From Sarcomyxa edulis (Eukaryota > Basidiomycota > Agaricomycetes > Agaricales > Mycenaceae), in NCBI GenBank assembly GCA_009761415.1, contig QUOL01000002.1, positions 1,798,001 through 1,862,000 on the forward strand: 64,000 bases of DNA. Direction: 5' to 3'. Every line of letters starts with the position of its first letter. Position 1 is the stretch's first letter. The notes below the pieces were generated by a model, which did no database searches, was not told where the DNA came from, and was given only the letters and a program-made list of their open reading frames with translations. This document shows, piece by piece, positions 1-9,743 of the stretch. The position numbers and the translations under genes are program-made.

Positions 1-901
1 AATGAAGACAAACCAGAAAGTCCGCTGGCGTACCGCGCGTCGGACGGACTCGCTTTCACTGAAAACGTATTTTACATTATGACTGCCGGCCTCAACTTTG
101 CTCAATTAACCACTCTCCTTCTTTCCACCACATGCCTGTCCGCCGCCTCTTGTCACACCCTCCTGAAGCGATGCCCGAACCTCGTGGGATGCGAATTCGA
201 CATCACAGAGGCAGAGGATCCGATCGACGAGACGCCGTTCGTGATGCCTATGTTGCGATTCTTAAAAATAGAGAAGTACATGGAACGAGTAGGAATGTTG
301 GAAGCATTCTTCACCCCATTGGTTCTACCTTCTCTCGAGGATTTTATATGCCATACCTACGGCCCCGACGACGATGACTTCCCTGGCGAGGCTTTCGTAT
401 ATCTCCTGGAGCGCTCCCAATGCCAGTTGAAAGTGTTCGATGTCTCCTGGCAGAACATATACGAAGATCATATCCTCCCAATACTTCGCTTGATGCCCTC
501 TCTAACAAAGCTTGGTATCGCCCAATCAGAGTCTGTATTCGAGCTATTCTTCGATACCCTTGCTACTGAGGGGGACCATTTGATTCCGAACTTGGAATCT
601 ATCGAGTTGAGGGTGGATGGAGAATGGCCTGCCGCGGATGAATTGGGCGATTTATACGCGCGCTGCCCTGCAGCTATTGTTCGTATGTTGCAAGCGCGGT
701 GGGCATCCCCGTTATCCAAATTGAAGACTGTGGATTTATGCTTCTGGGAATTTTATCCCGACTTGATACTGACTCTGGAAGATCTCATAAGCCAAGGCTT
801 TGATATTAGGATGTTGTAAGCGATACTTTTCATGCTTTAGTCTTGTATTGGAACGTCTACTGACTTCTGTTCTTTCGCATAGACATTTATGGGCACTCTA
901 G
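1..901 (+). CDS. F-box/LRR-type protein, 3' part
   Basis: The frame is open from base 1, so the gene begins upstream of the window; the first in-window ATG at 79 need not be the start. The protein is rich in spaced leucines with repeated patterns such as LLKRCPNLVGCEF, MPSLTKLGIAQS and HLIPNLESIELRV, typical of the leucine-rich half of basidiomycete F-box proteins. These act as substrate receptors of SCF ubiquitin ligases. The F-box itself would lie outside the window and is not seen. An intron from 816 to 882 (GTAAGC..CATAG) joins to a short last exon ending HLWAL and a stop at 899-901. Family assignment rests on composition and repeat style, not on a catalytic motif. Confidence 0.6.
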
Positions 902-946
902 TCTCGCTAAACTGTACTCATATACAAGGTATCGAGGATCTTCCAA

Positions 947-1720
947 TTACCAAGGCACTCTCTTACCTGCCCAATCCCACACTTGCCCTCTTTGCTTCAC
1001 ATCGAGGCCTCCCACCACCCCAGCCAATTTCTCAGCAGCTTCCTCTGGTTCTAATACATTCTTCGTGCTCTCCCAAAACCCCTTGCTCAAGTCAGTCTTC
1101 ATAGTCCCAGGATGAACGGCGACGCAGATAGCGGGGCTCTTCTTCATCTGCAGGTGCAAGTCGAACGTCTTGACAGCCTGGTTCAGAGCCGCTTTGGAAG
1201 CGCGGTAGGAGTACCATCCACCGCGCTTGTTATCTTCGATGGAACCGACTCGCGCTGAAACGTGCACCCATTTGGCTGGGGTAGTCAAGTCATGGTCGGA
1301 GGGGGATAGAGGGAGGAATTGGGAGAAGTGTTTGATGAGAAGGAGATGCGATATGACGTTGATTTGGAAGGTGGCATCGATGTCGTCGAGGTTAAGGTCG
1401 GCGGGTTGTTTCTCGGGGTGGAGGACACCGCCAGTAAGAAATGCAGTGTGAATGTACGATCCTTCTGGTAGGATTTTAGAAAGTGTATTGGCGGCTTCGG
1501 AAATGCTCTTCTCTGAAGTCAAATCGAGCGACAGAAGTCTGAGCCTGCTTTCGTCGATATCTTTGAGAGGGGAAAGGATGTGTTCTTTGACTTCTTTCTC
1601 CGAGTTTGAACGGTGGGTTGCGAATACGGGCAAGTCTGTGGTGCGAAGATAATGGCGGGTAAGAGCTAGAGATAAACCTCTAGTGGCGGGAGTCACCAGG
1701 ATGAAAGGATTGGGAGGCAT
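947..1720 (-). CDS. Short-chain dehydrogenase/reductase, C-factor-like
   Basis: An intronless 257-residue protein of standard SDR length. It keeps the catalytic Tyr and Lys as YRASK (residues about 169-173) with an upstream Ser in HVSARVGS, and the proline-glycine segment VAVHPGTMKTDLS after the active site, all as in the C-factor/sniffer branch of SDRs. The cofactor-binding turn is unusual: near residue 10 it reads VTPATRGLSLAL instead of TGxxxGxG, and the NNAG segment is replaced by FLTGGVLHP. Substrate is unknown; reduction of a carbonyl with NAD(P)H is the family activity. It diverges from the gene starting at 2004, with 283 bp between. Confidence 0.85.
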   Translation of the reverse strand: MPPNPFILVTPATRGLSLALTRHYLRTTDLPVFATHRSNSEKEVKEHILSPLKDIDESRLRLLSLDLTSEKSISEAANTLSKILPEGSYIHTAFLTGGVLHPEKQPADLNLDDIDATFQINVISHLLLIKHFSQFLPLSPSDHDLTTPAKWVHVSARVGSIEDNKRGGWYSYRASKAALNQAVKTFDLHLQMKKSPAICVAVHPGTMKTDLSKGFWESTKNVLEPEEAAEKLAGVVGGLDVKQRGQVWDWAGKRVPW

Positions 1721-2003
1721 GATGGTGGTTCAAGTCTAGGTGATCAAAATCGGGACTGGATCGACTTCTACTGTTCATGCTTTCTAGCCTAAGTCACTCA
1801 GAGTACTCACCTGCTAGTATGCTGTCTATTTATTATCTGCCATTCAAAACTCTCAAAGTTCGAATGTCTTGCTGGTCCTAGTACGACGCGACGCACTATA
1901 CTTGGTAGACGCGTATGTACACGTGCTGTGATTTTCTGATTTTCAAATTTCAGCACGAGGTTCACCACTTTCCATCCTTCTCATAATTGCCCAGTACTAT
2001 CTC

Positions 2004-2706
2004 ATGATTCCATCATCGCGGCCAGCGATTTGCGTACTAGCCCGCACATCTATCAGGAATGTTGTAGTTCCGCCTGTTGTCAAAATTACGAAACGCACCG
2101 TTCGCAACAAAGCCAACTTTTACCCAAGAGACTGGCTGGGCCAAAGCATACACAGGGACGAACGATTATTGAAGGTAGCTAAATTGTCTTTGCTCTAACG
2201 TGTAACCGATTTACCCTATCATCGAGTTTCATAGAAACTAAACAAAAGAGTCGCAGGTTTGGAGAAGCAGATAGAAGAGGATGAGGCCAAAGGAGGCATG
2301 TTCCGTCCATGGGATCCAAGTGATGATGGGGCAATGATGCCAAGTATGTTCTTCGTTCAACGTACATTTGTTTGCTTTACTGACCGTCATTAAGATGACA
2401 ACGAGTGGTTATGGAATAAAGTTCTATCTCCTGGTGATCGCTTGTTCTTGGGGGCGAACAAAATCAACTCTGGTAAGCTGTTATATTTGTCTGTCATGTT
2501 CTTGTTTTACTCACTCTCGCGCAGTGGAGGAACTTATGATGGCCGAACAACAGGCTCAAGATGCGCTGAGTCAATCTAAACCTCTTTCAAAACGACTTGA
2601 GACGGTTCACGACATATACGCCACAATCATGCCCAAGATTGCAAAAGCTCAATTGGACAGTAGTAAATATGCTGAACGTCATACAATCAAGTCAGAAGAC
2701 CTGTAG
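2004..2706 (+). CDS. Small unrecognised protein, probable mitochondrial import signal
   Basis: Four exons can be joined. Exon 1 (2004-2174) encodes a basic, acid-poor N terminus (MIPSSRPAICVLARTSIRNV) that looks like a mitochondrial presequence. The middle carries FRPWDPSDDGAMMP and NEWLWNKVLSPGDRLFLG, and the C-terminal exon is helical and charged, ending KSEDL. The introns ending before 2396 and 2524 are clear (GTATGT..AAG, GTAAGC..GCAG). The first acceptor is uncertain: the obvious one at 2256 breaks the frame, while AG sites a few bases downstream (near 2264 or 2270) keep it. I do not recognise the family; a small mitoribosomal or assembly protein is possible. Confidence 0.55.
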
Positions 2707-2884
2707 TAGCGGTAGGATGCAATGCTTACATATATACCCACCTTACGATGCGTTCGAGTTTGTTGCAAGGTCGAGATCATGGCATCCTATGGTACAGCGA
2801 TGAATTATTGGGTGAGAGGCTATTCTATCAGTCAATTTACAACAATAATTCCCCGACAGTCATGTAATGTGATGCTTTGAAACT

Positions 2885-5800
2885 TTACCCTTCACGTATC
2901 TCATCAATGAACTCGCCTTCGTCTTCATTCCAACCCAACGTCTCAGGAGCAATCCCCAACTGCTTTAGCATGGTTCCCAGAGTATCCTGCCTTGATTCCT
3001 CCTCTTCCTCCTCCTCTTCCTCCGCCTCCGCGTTCCCGTCGTGATGCTCATAACTCTCTCCCATAACCTGATCACCGTCTCCGTCGTTGCCCTTCTGCGA
3101 AGAAACATCCCATCCCCAATTCCTCTCTCCCCCATCAATCTTGCGTTTCTTCGTGTCTCCCTTCTCATCCCATCCCCATGCATCCTCGAACCCCCTCTTC
3201 CCCGCCCCTCCCTCCCTCTTGTCACCCCACTGATCCCCGCCCCATCCTCCTCCACTCTTGAGTCCCTTCTTTTCGGTACCGGCACTACTTTCGCCTCCTC
3301 CCATATCCTTCACCAGACTCCATACTTCCCAAGCAATTTCTCTCCCAGCGTCCGTCCACTTCTTTACCAGTCCCTCTAGAATTTCCTCCTCGCCATCATG
3401 CTTGACCTTGATCGCTCTCTTGAGAGCCTGCAGTTTACGTTCAAGAGCTTGGATCGTAGGCGTCAATCTAACGGAAGAAACGGTCGTCGACGCGCCAGAG
3501 GATAACGGAGATTTGAACTGCGCGGCCGCTCGAACGGTGCGATGCTTGATCTTGCTCGTTTCTGGTGTGGCGTCTGTATTGGCGACGGACGCTTGGGGTG
3601 ATTTGGCTAGTAGTTTCGAGGTGGATGGAGAATCGAGGCTCTTCGTGGACAAGGAAATCAGAATCGGTGTGGCGGCAGTGTGGGTAGCAAGCTTTGGTCT
3701 CTTCATGACTGGTGACCTGAATGGCGCGGTTAACTTGGGGGACTGGAATTTACGGGAAGCAACGGTCGGGCGTTTGGGTGTGGGCACGGGGATATCTTTG
3801 ATCTTCGCACTCTGTACGCTAGGTTTCTCGACTTCCTTGGAACCGGAGACGTGGATTTCAACCGAGTTCAACGGTTCAATCTCCTGCTATTGGTTGCTGT
3901 TTAGAACGTCAGACAGAAAATCTTTTCTGAACACGTACCGCGTCTTCTTGATTGTGTTTCCGTTTGTTCAATGAAATAGGTGAAGCAGGAGCAATGGGAG
4001 TCACCGTAGAACGTGATGAGGATGATTGTTCATGGATCTTGAGAGAGACGCTTTCACAAGAGGTCGAGGGAAAGACGGCCTGCTTTTGTTTGTAAATAGT
4101 TTAGCGTGCGTACAACTGGAAGCGCCAAGTTCAAATCAGAGCGTACCAGACTCGCAGTTTGCATTATAACGGTGTTTGTTGGAAGAAGAGTCATCTCCAG
4201 ATGTTTCTATAATTGCAGTCGACATGATTAGCACCCATTTGATCGAATATAGACGTGCACTTCACGTCGACGGAAGAAGCCACTTCAAGAGGCGAGGACG
4301 AAGGAACTAAGTCAGTGATGGGGCTTGAACTCGTTGAAACTTCTTGATCAATAGCAAGTTGGCCACCAGGAATCTCTAGTCCGGCTGAAAAAGCCACTGG
4401 GATAGGCGAGGACGAGGGAAGTAAGTCGCTGACAGGGTCTGAGCATATTTGGGTTTCTAGGTCGATAGTAGGTTGGTCGGCAGGACTTTCCACGTCGACC
4501 GAAGAAACCACCGAAACAGGCGAGGACGAAAGAGGTAGGTCAGTAACAGGGCTTGAGCTCATCGGGGTCTCTTGGTCAAAGGCAGATCGGTCGATAGGGC
4601 TTCCCATGTCGACCGTAGAGGCCACTGGGATAGGTGAGCACGGAAGGAAATTGTCACCAGGGCTCAAGCTTATTGGGGCCTCTTGGCTGATAGCAGGTTG
4701 GTCAACAGGGCTATCCACGTCGACCGAAGGAACCACTGGGACAGGTGAGGACGAAAGAGGCAAGTCGTCAGCAGGGCTTGAGCTCAATGGAACTGGTGAG
4801 GAGGTCGGAGAAGAGCCGACATCAGTAACTGTATGCGCGATCAGTGTAGCCTTTATTTCTTCTTCCTCTTCGATCTAGAGACCTATATGAGTGGCTTGAC
4901 ATGAAGGTAGTTAGAACGAACATACCGTTGCAGTCTCATATCCAATCTCCTTATTCACTTCGAATAAATTATCTGGTGAGCCTGGTGAAGATGTAGGCAG
5001 AGAAGATGCATATATTTCGACAGGCGATGAACTTGGAGGAAGAGGCGATGAGGAAGGAAGGGAAATATCCGCTATCGTATCCTCCTACAAGATGAGATGA
5101 ATTTTAGCTGTGAACGAATATGAATATGGGACGTACTGTAAGTATATGCACTTCTTGCAGAGCTTTATTTGCGTCACTTAACGAAGATGTCTGGGATAAG
5201 TAGGGACTAGAGGACGGAAGAGGAGAGGATGAGACTGAAGTTGGGCTAGAGCTATGCGGAGCAGGGCACTGTTCAAATGAGGAGGGTGTTTTCGATTGAT
5301 GTGCGGTTGAGTCGTCAGTCGAGTCATTGCTCAAGTCAGAATGTTCTGACAGGTCTACAGTGCTTGCGACGTTCTGGAGACAACCAGTAGAGGATGATTG
5401 TGAGAATAATGGACTTTGGGACTTGAGGGAATGGTCAGGCGAAATGGGGCTTGACGAAGGTATAAAAGCTGTATTAGACTTAAGAGCCAAACGTTAGTAT
5501 GTATACATGTCAGTTGAGGGAAGGCGTACCTTGTGTAACAACGATAGTTCGTGGGCAAAAATAGGGCTTTCATACGTGTTGGAAGGAGTCAAGATTGGAC
5601 TCGTCTCTGATGTCAATTGTTGTGCACGATTAGTGTTGGTATCTTGGAGTTCTAAAGTGACAAGGCATGCATCTCGTTCTGATAACGAGGGCAATAATTC
5701 AAATGCAGTAGAATTATGTTGAGACTGAGGGGATTCGTTTATGCGGAGTGTCGGTTCAAGGATTGTTTTTTGAGGGGAGTTATCAGACATTGAAGATGCT

Positions 5801-6414
5801 GGGTGAGATAACTGCTCGTGCGCAGAATAAAGAGCTAGAACAACATCTGGGTGTGAAGTATGGGAGAGTATATGCTCTTCAAGAACAGGTTCAGGTGAAG
5901 AAATGATCTGGGTCTTGGGTGGTTGGGATCTAGGTATACCGTCGTCTAGGATGTCTAGTGTTGCCTCGCCGTCCTTGTGAAGGTTTAGTATATGAACGTG
6001 TGCACAAAATGAGAGGAGACCCACAACAGAGTCTTCCTTCAACGTAGCAGACTCAGTCGTTGGTAGAAGTGGCGCCTTTGAAGAGCGAGGCTCTGTATCT
6101 AAACAGAAAGGACTAGGTGTCGGACCTTCAATTATGGATACGACGGAATCCTGCATATATGCGCCGTAAGAAGTGAGCACAGACATACTATACTGACGAC
6201 AACATACTTCTGAAGGCGTCAAGTCTCCGAAGCAGGGCCCAGAAAACATCTAAAACGGAAACAATCAATAATACTTCCGTGAGGATAGGCTTGTTGTCGC
6301 CAACATTATGCTGCTCCGAGTCACCGAGATCGATATCTGGATAAATCTATAAAGACAGATGAGAAAAATGATGAGAAAAATGAGAAAAACGCGTACAAGA
6401 GGTGGATACGCCAT
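2885..6414 (-). CDS. Sfr1/Mei5-type recombination mediator with long repeat-bearing N terminus
   Basis: Coding exons of one continuous frame can be joined at 2885-3883, 3939-4079, 4147-4206, 4266-4874, 4926-5084, 5137-5478, 5530-6150 and 6208-6249, each in phase. About 990 residues result, or about 1010 if translation starts at 6414 through two short further exons. The C-terminal third matches Sfr1/Mei5 (Dds20). It has a helix around LERKLQALKRAIKVK and EGLVKKWTDAGREIAWEVW, then the end segment TLGTMLKQLGIAPETLGW and an acidic tail. In yeasts and animals this protein partners Swi5/Sae3 and stimulates Rad51/Dmc1 strand exchange in the nucleus. The first 600 residues are Ser/Pro-rich and acidic and include 4.5 repeats of about 38 residues. 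A glycine/tryptophan-rich insert separates the two halves of the Mei5 region. Start choice (6414 or 6249) is open. Confidence 0.75.
4266..4800 (-). repeat. Tandem 38-residue coding repeat in Sfr1-like gene
   Basis: About 4.5 imperfect units of roughly 114 bp lie within one exon. Each unit encodes a pattern like SSSPVTDLPLSSSP, then V-x-S-x-VDV-x-SP, then D/SQE. Units have diverged by substitution and small indels but keep SSP and VDV positions. The repeats supply many Ser-Pro sites. Confidence 0.85.
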
Positions 6415-6509
6415 GGTGGTTATAATTGAGCGTCTGTTTCGACGCGTTTTGAACTCGCGTGGATGACACGCTGAATTTGAATTTTCAAACCGGCGGGGTC
6501 TCCACGCGT
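6389..6509. promoter_or_regulatory. Cluster of MluI cell-cycle box-like sites upstream of Sfr1-like gene
   Basis: ACGCGT occurs at 6389-6394, 6442-6447 and 6504-6509, and TCGCGT at 6455-6460. In yeasts ACGCGT is the site of MBF, whose DNA-binding subunit Mbp1 is encoded at 58838-61344 in this window. The 6389 site would fall in the first intron if translation starts at 6414. A further ACGCGT lies at 6847-6852, nearer the protease gene. Function is inferred. Confidence 0.5.
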
Positions 6510-6956
6510 ACGTTCTCAACCTCAACGTTCACAGCATCCACATTCAATTTGGTCTTCATCTTCAAATTCTCAGTCTCCGCAGTAAAATGCAAAGAAAATG
6601 GACTGGTCGCCCAAGAATAATCGTTTATTTCTGTCATGTCACGACCGGATATTCGAACTGCACTTCCGAGCAGGAATGTCTTGAGAATGTCCAATCATAA
6701 GAGGGTAAGAGAGAATCGTCCATGCTTGTTACCCCACCTCTGATCTCAGGATCTCCACTCGCCTGAAGGCGACCACTGGACACGAACCAGTCACAACTAA
6801 TGAGCCTTTCGGTATTACTTACCGGGATACAGGTTTGGAATGCGCCACGCGTCGTGTTCTTGCTGATCATGGCATGTGGACTCAGCGAGTCTACACCCAT
6901 ATAAGATGAGCCGTGGATGGTCGTGTCGCCACAGTCTGTTCTCCTCAATCCTTGCC
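6415..6956. other. Divergent intergenic region, Sfr1-like gene / aspartic protease
   Basis: No credible coding exon. It holds the CGCG-type boxes listed separately and, for the protease, a TATA-like TATAAG at 6900-6905, about 50 bp before its ATG. Confidence 0.6.
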
Positions 6957-8681
6957 ATGCGTCTTACACCTTTCGCATTTTTTGTCACCCTGCCATACCT
7001 TCTTTGCGAAGCCGTGCCGTTCAGTAATATCACCGGAGTCAGGATACCCCTCACCAAACGTTCGAAACTGGTGGACTCTAACGGTGTCGTTTCTACCAAA
7101 ACCTTGAACAGACACCTCACCAAAGTTCAGAAGTATAAACCCAAAGATTTCACTTGATATCATCGCTGAGACCTGGACAAACAGCAAATTGAGCCAAGGG
7201 TTTGCAGCTTTCGAGAGAAATACTGGAGCGCCTCATCCTAATGACAGGAAACAATCATCCAAGCGCGCGACTGGAAACGACCAGTTGACCGACGATGAGA
7301 GCGAACTGTGGCAGGGTGAGGCCATGCTCTCTTCGGATGATTCTGTTGTATTACTGACACAGTGCTCATATCTCAGGCGCCATTTCTGTGGGAACGCCTT
7401 CTGTTTCGTTTACAGGTATGTGTGCCTCACGTCGTTTCTAACAGAGCGCACTTGTATTGACTTTCTATACTCAGTGGACTTCGACACTGGTAAGACACCC
7501 AAACACACGATTATGTCTCACTTGCTTATGATCATATAGGAAGTAGTGATCTGTTCTTGCCTGGAACCAACTGCAGGGTGAACTGCCAGGGCCACAAGCT
7601 CTTCGATACCGGTGCCAGTTCTACTGCCAAGAATCTCGGCCAAACCTTTCAACTTGCGTTTGGTGACGGGTCCACCGTCGAGGGAGAGATATTTTCTGAT
7701 ACCGTGACGGTTGCTGGTCTGACTGTCGGTATAATTTCTCATTTGACCGTTATATTTGTCTCATGAGAAAATCCACAGGCTACTGGACAAAGCGTTGGCG
7801 CGGCGACTCAGTACTCAACGGGTTTTGCTCTCGACGAGTTTCCACCAGACGGCCTGATGGGAATGGCGTTCCCTCAAATATCAGTGTTCGGTCTAAACCC
7901 CGTTTTCCAGACTCTCGTAGCTCAAGGGAAAACAACAACTCCCGAATTTGGGGTCAAACTTGCTGCTTCGGGATCTTCGCTTTTCTTGGGTGGAGTTGAC
8001 ACAAGCCTGTTCACGGGTTCTTTCACGCAAAACCGCGTCACACAAGTGGTACGCGACTAGTATCACTTTTGCAAGGTTTGAAAATGCATCCTTTTCGTCC
8101 AGGGTTTCTGGCAGATCGACCTTCAATCCGTCAACGCCAATGGAAAGGCTGCGGCGAGCGGATTGTCTGCAATCATCGATACTGGTACCACTCTGGTCCT
8201 TGGCGACACAGCCAGTGTGACCAAGTTCTACGCCGCGATTCCAGGATCTCAAGATGCCTCCAAAACCGTTGGCGAAGGTTTTTTCACAGGTGCGTCTCTT
8301 CTTTAGTTACGGACGGTCACCTACTGATCAAACGCTTTCGATTAGTTCCTTGCGCTTCTATTCCAGATGTTAGCTTGACGTTCGGAGGGAAAGCGTTCCC
8401 TATCTCCCCTGATACATTCAACCTCGGGATGGTCTCCGAGGGTTCTTCCGATTGCGTGGGTGGAATTGCAGCGGCCGACATGAGTGAGTGCATTCGACTA
8501 CTGCACACCACTCTTACTGACTGTGCTCGATTCAGACTTCTGGGTCGTGGGGGATGTGTTCTTACAGAATGTCTACACCTGTACGTGGGGTTTTGTATTG
8601 CCTATTTTTGCAAACTCCCATGCTTTCTTTCTAGCGTTCGACACCGGAGACACCCAAGTCGGATTCGCAGAACTTGCGTAA
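6957..8681 (+). CDS. Secreted A1-family aspartic protease (polyporopepsin-like)
   Basis: The N terminus is a signal peptide (MRLTPFAFFVTLPYLLC...), followed by a propeptide. The mature enzyme has both catalytic aspartates: VDFDTGSSDLFLP, split by an intron inside the motif, and AIIDTGTTLVLGD. Other family marks are the flap region FGDGSTVEGE, FPPDGLMGMAFP, and the end FWVVGDVFLQNVYT..AFDTGDTQVGFAELA. Cysteine pairs TNCRVNC and PC..DC would form two disulfides. At least eight introns of about 50-60 bp are needed. One boundary near 7737-7780 is ambiguous (weak GTCGGT donor or an AG before AAAATCC). The enzyme cleaves proteins at acid pH outside the cell. It starts 57 bp after a TATA-like box. 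Confidence 0.93.
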
Positions 8682-8853
8682 ATGGCGAGGAAAGGCTTGA
8701 TGTTAAGGATAAGGCAAGTTCATGTATGAATATTTACGAGGATACCAACCTTTAGTGAGGTCCTGGCTACCCTCGATATGAGATACCAATCACCAGATAT
8801 TATTGTTTACAACCGAGGGTCTAACCAAGGGAAGAGGAGGAGCACGAGACATG

Positions 8854-9598
8854 TCATTTTCTGACAGACTGGGATTTGATGCGTGGATCACCACGTTCCC
8901 CTCGCTTACGCAGTTTCTCTTGTCTCTTGCTAGAGCTCGCAACATCCTTCTCGCCTCCCGCATCCGATGGGGCTGATGGAGACCGTCCCAAAACCATCGG
9001 TGAGATGACAGATGTCCATAACTTGAAGATAGCGTAGAATGGGATCTACAGGTCAAGTTTGCGTTAAGAAAAGAGTATACTGAATCATATCAGGAGCCTG
9101 ATCACTCACCACAGTGTATAACCACCAAAACCATTCCCCGAATGCGCCACTTCCAATCTGGCACGCCCCTGCAATCATTTCACATGAGAAGATATGTAGA
9201 GGACAGAAACAAAATGACGCACATGTCACATATAGGATGTCAAAGCACCATTCTGTAACTCCGGATTGATTCAAGTCCTCGCCATAGGAAATCAGTGTAC
9301 CAGTCGTTGGATCTCGTCTGGTGGTGCCAATTTTGACCAAGTAATTTGAGAGGAAGAAGCCAGGGAAGAACGTCAAGACGTAGATGGCCAACGATCCTTT
9401 TGAAGGGGGAAGTGAACTTCTCCTGAATAGTAGACGGAAGAGCAAGGAGAGGATTGTTGGAACAAACATCCCGAGTCTCAGAATTTTGACGGTGCTTTCA
9501 TTTTGGTTTGCTGTGAAGACATTAGATTCTGTCGAGAGAGTTGGGTGTTCTTCTGGGGTTATGAACTCACCGATTCGTTTCGCAGACGCGTTTGCCAT
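8854..9598 (-). CDS. SND2: SND2/TMEM208 family ER-targeting membrane protein
   Basis: The spliced protein begins MANASAKRIANQNESTVKIL. It has hydrophobic segments around MFVPTILSLLFRLLF, SLAIYVLTFFPGFFLSNYLV and FGEWFWWLYTVIPFYAIFKL, and a lysine/arginine-rich tail (SSSKRQEKLRKRGER). Order, length (about 170 residues) and the LNQSGVTEW segment before the last helices match TMEM208/Snd2 (DUF788), part of the SRP-independent route to the endoplasmic reticulum. Three introns are visible: after KRI, at the VTW codon, and after LYTV. The 145 bp to the next gene's ATG is a shared divergent promoter. Confidence 0.85.
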
Positions 9599-9743
9599 GT
9601 TGGTTTAGCTGGCAACGAGATGAGGGGATCGAGAAGGAGGCAGATTTTCCTCGAGGCTAAATTCGGAAACTCGGTGCTTTTAGCGATCGACGACCTCGGT
9701 CCTCAACTTCAGCGGCTCTCATACTCTTGGCCGCTAACTTCGC

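Noticed and set aside
3258..3974. Plus-strand open frame of 238 codons
   Set aside because: Lies antisense to the Sfr1-like exons, starts within low-complexity sequence and has no conserved pattern.
8069..8755. Plus-strand open frame of 228 codons inside the protease gene
   Set aside because: It reads through introns of the aspartic protease in another frame; the protease frame holds the catalytic and end motifs.
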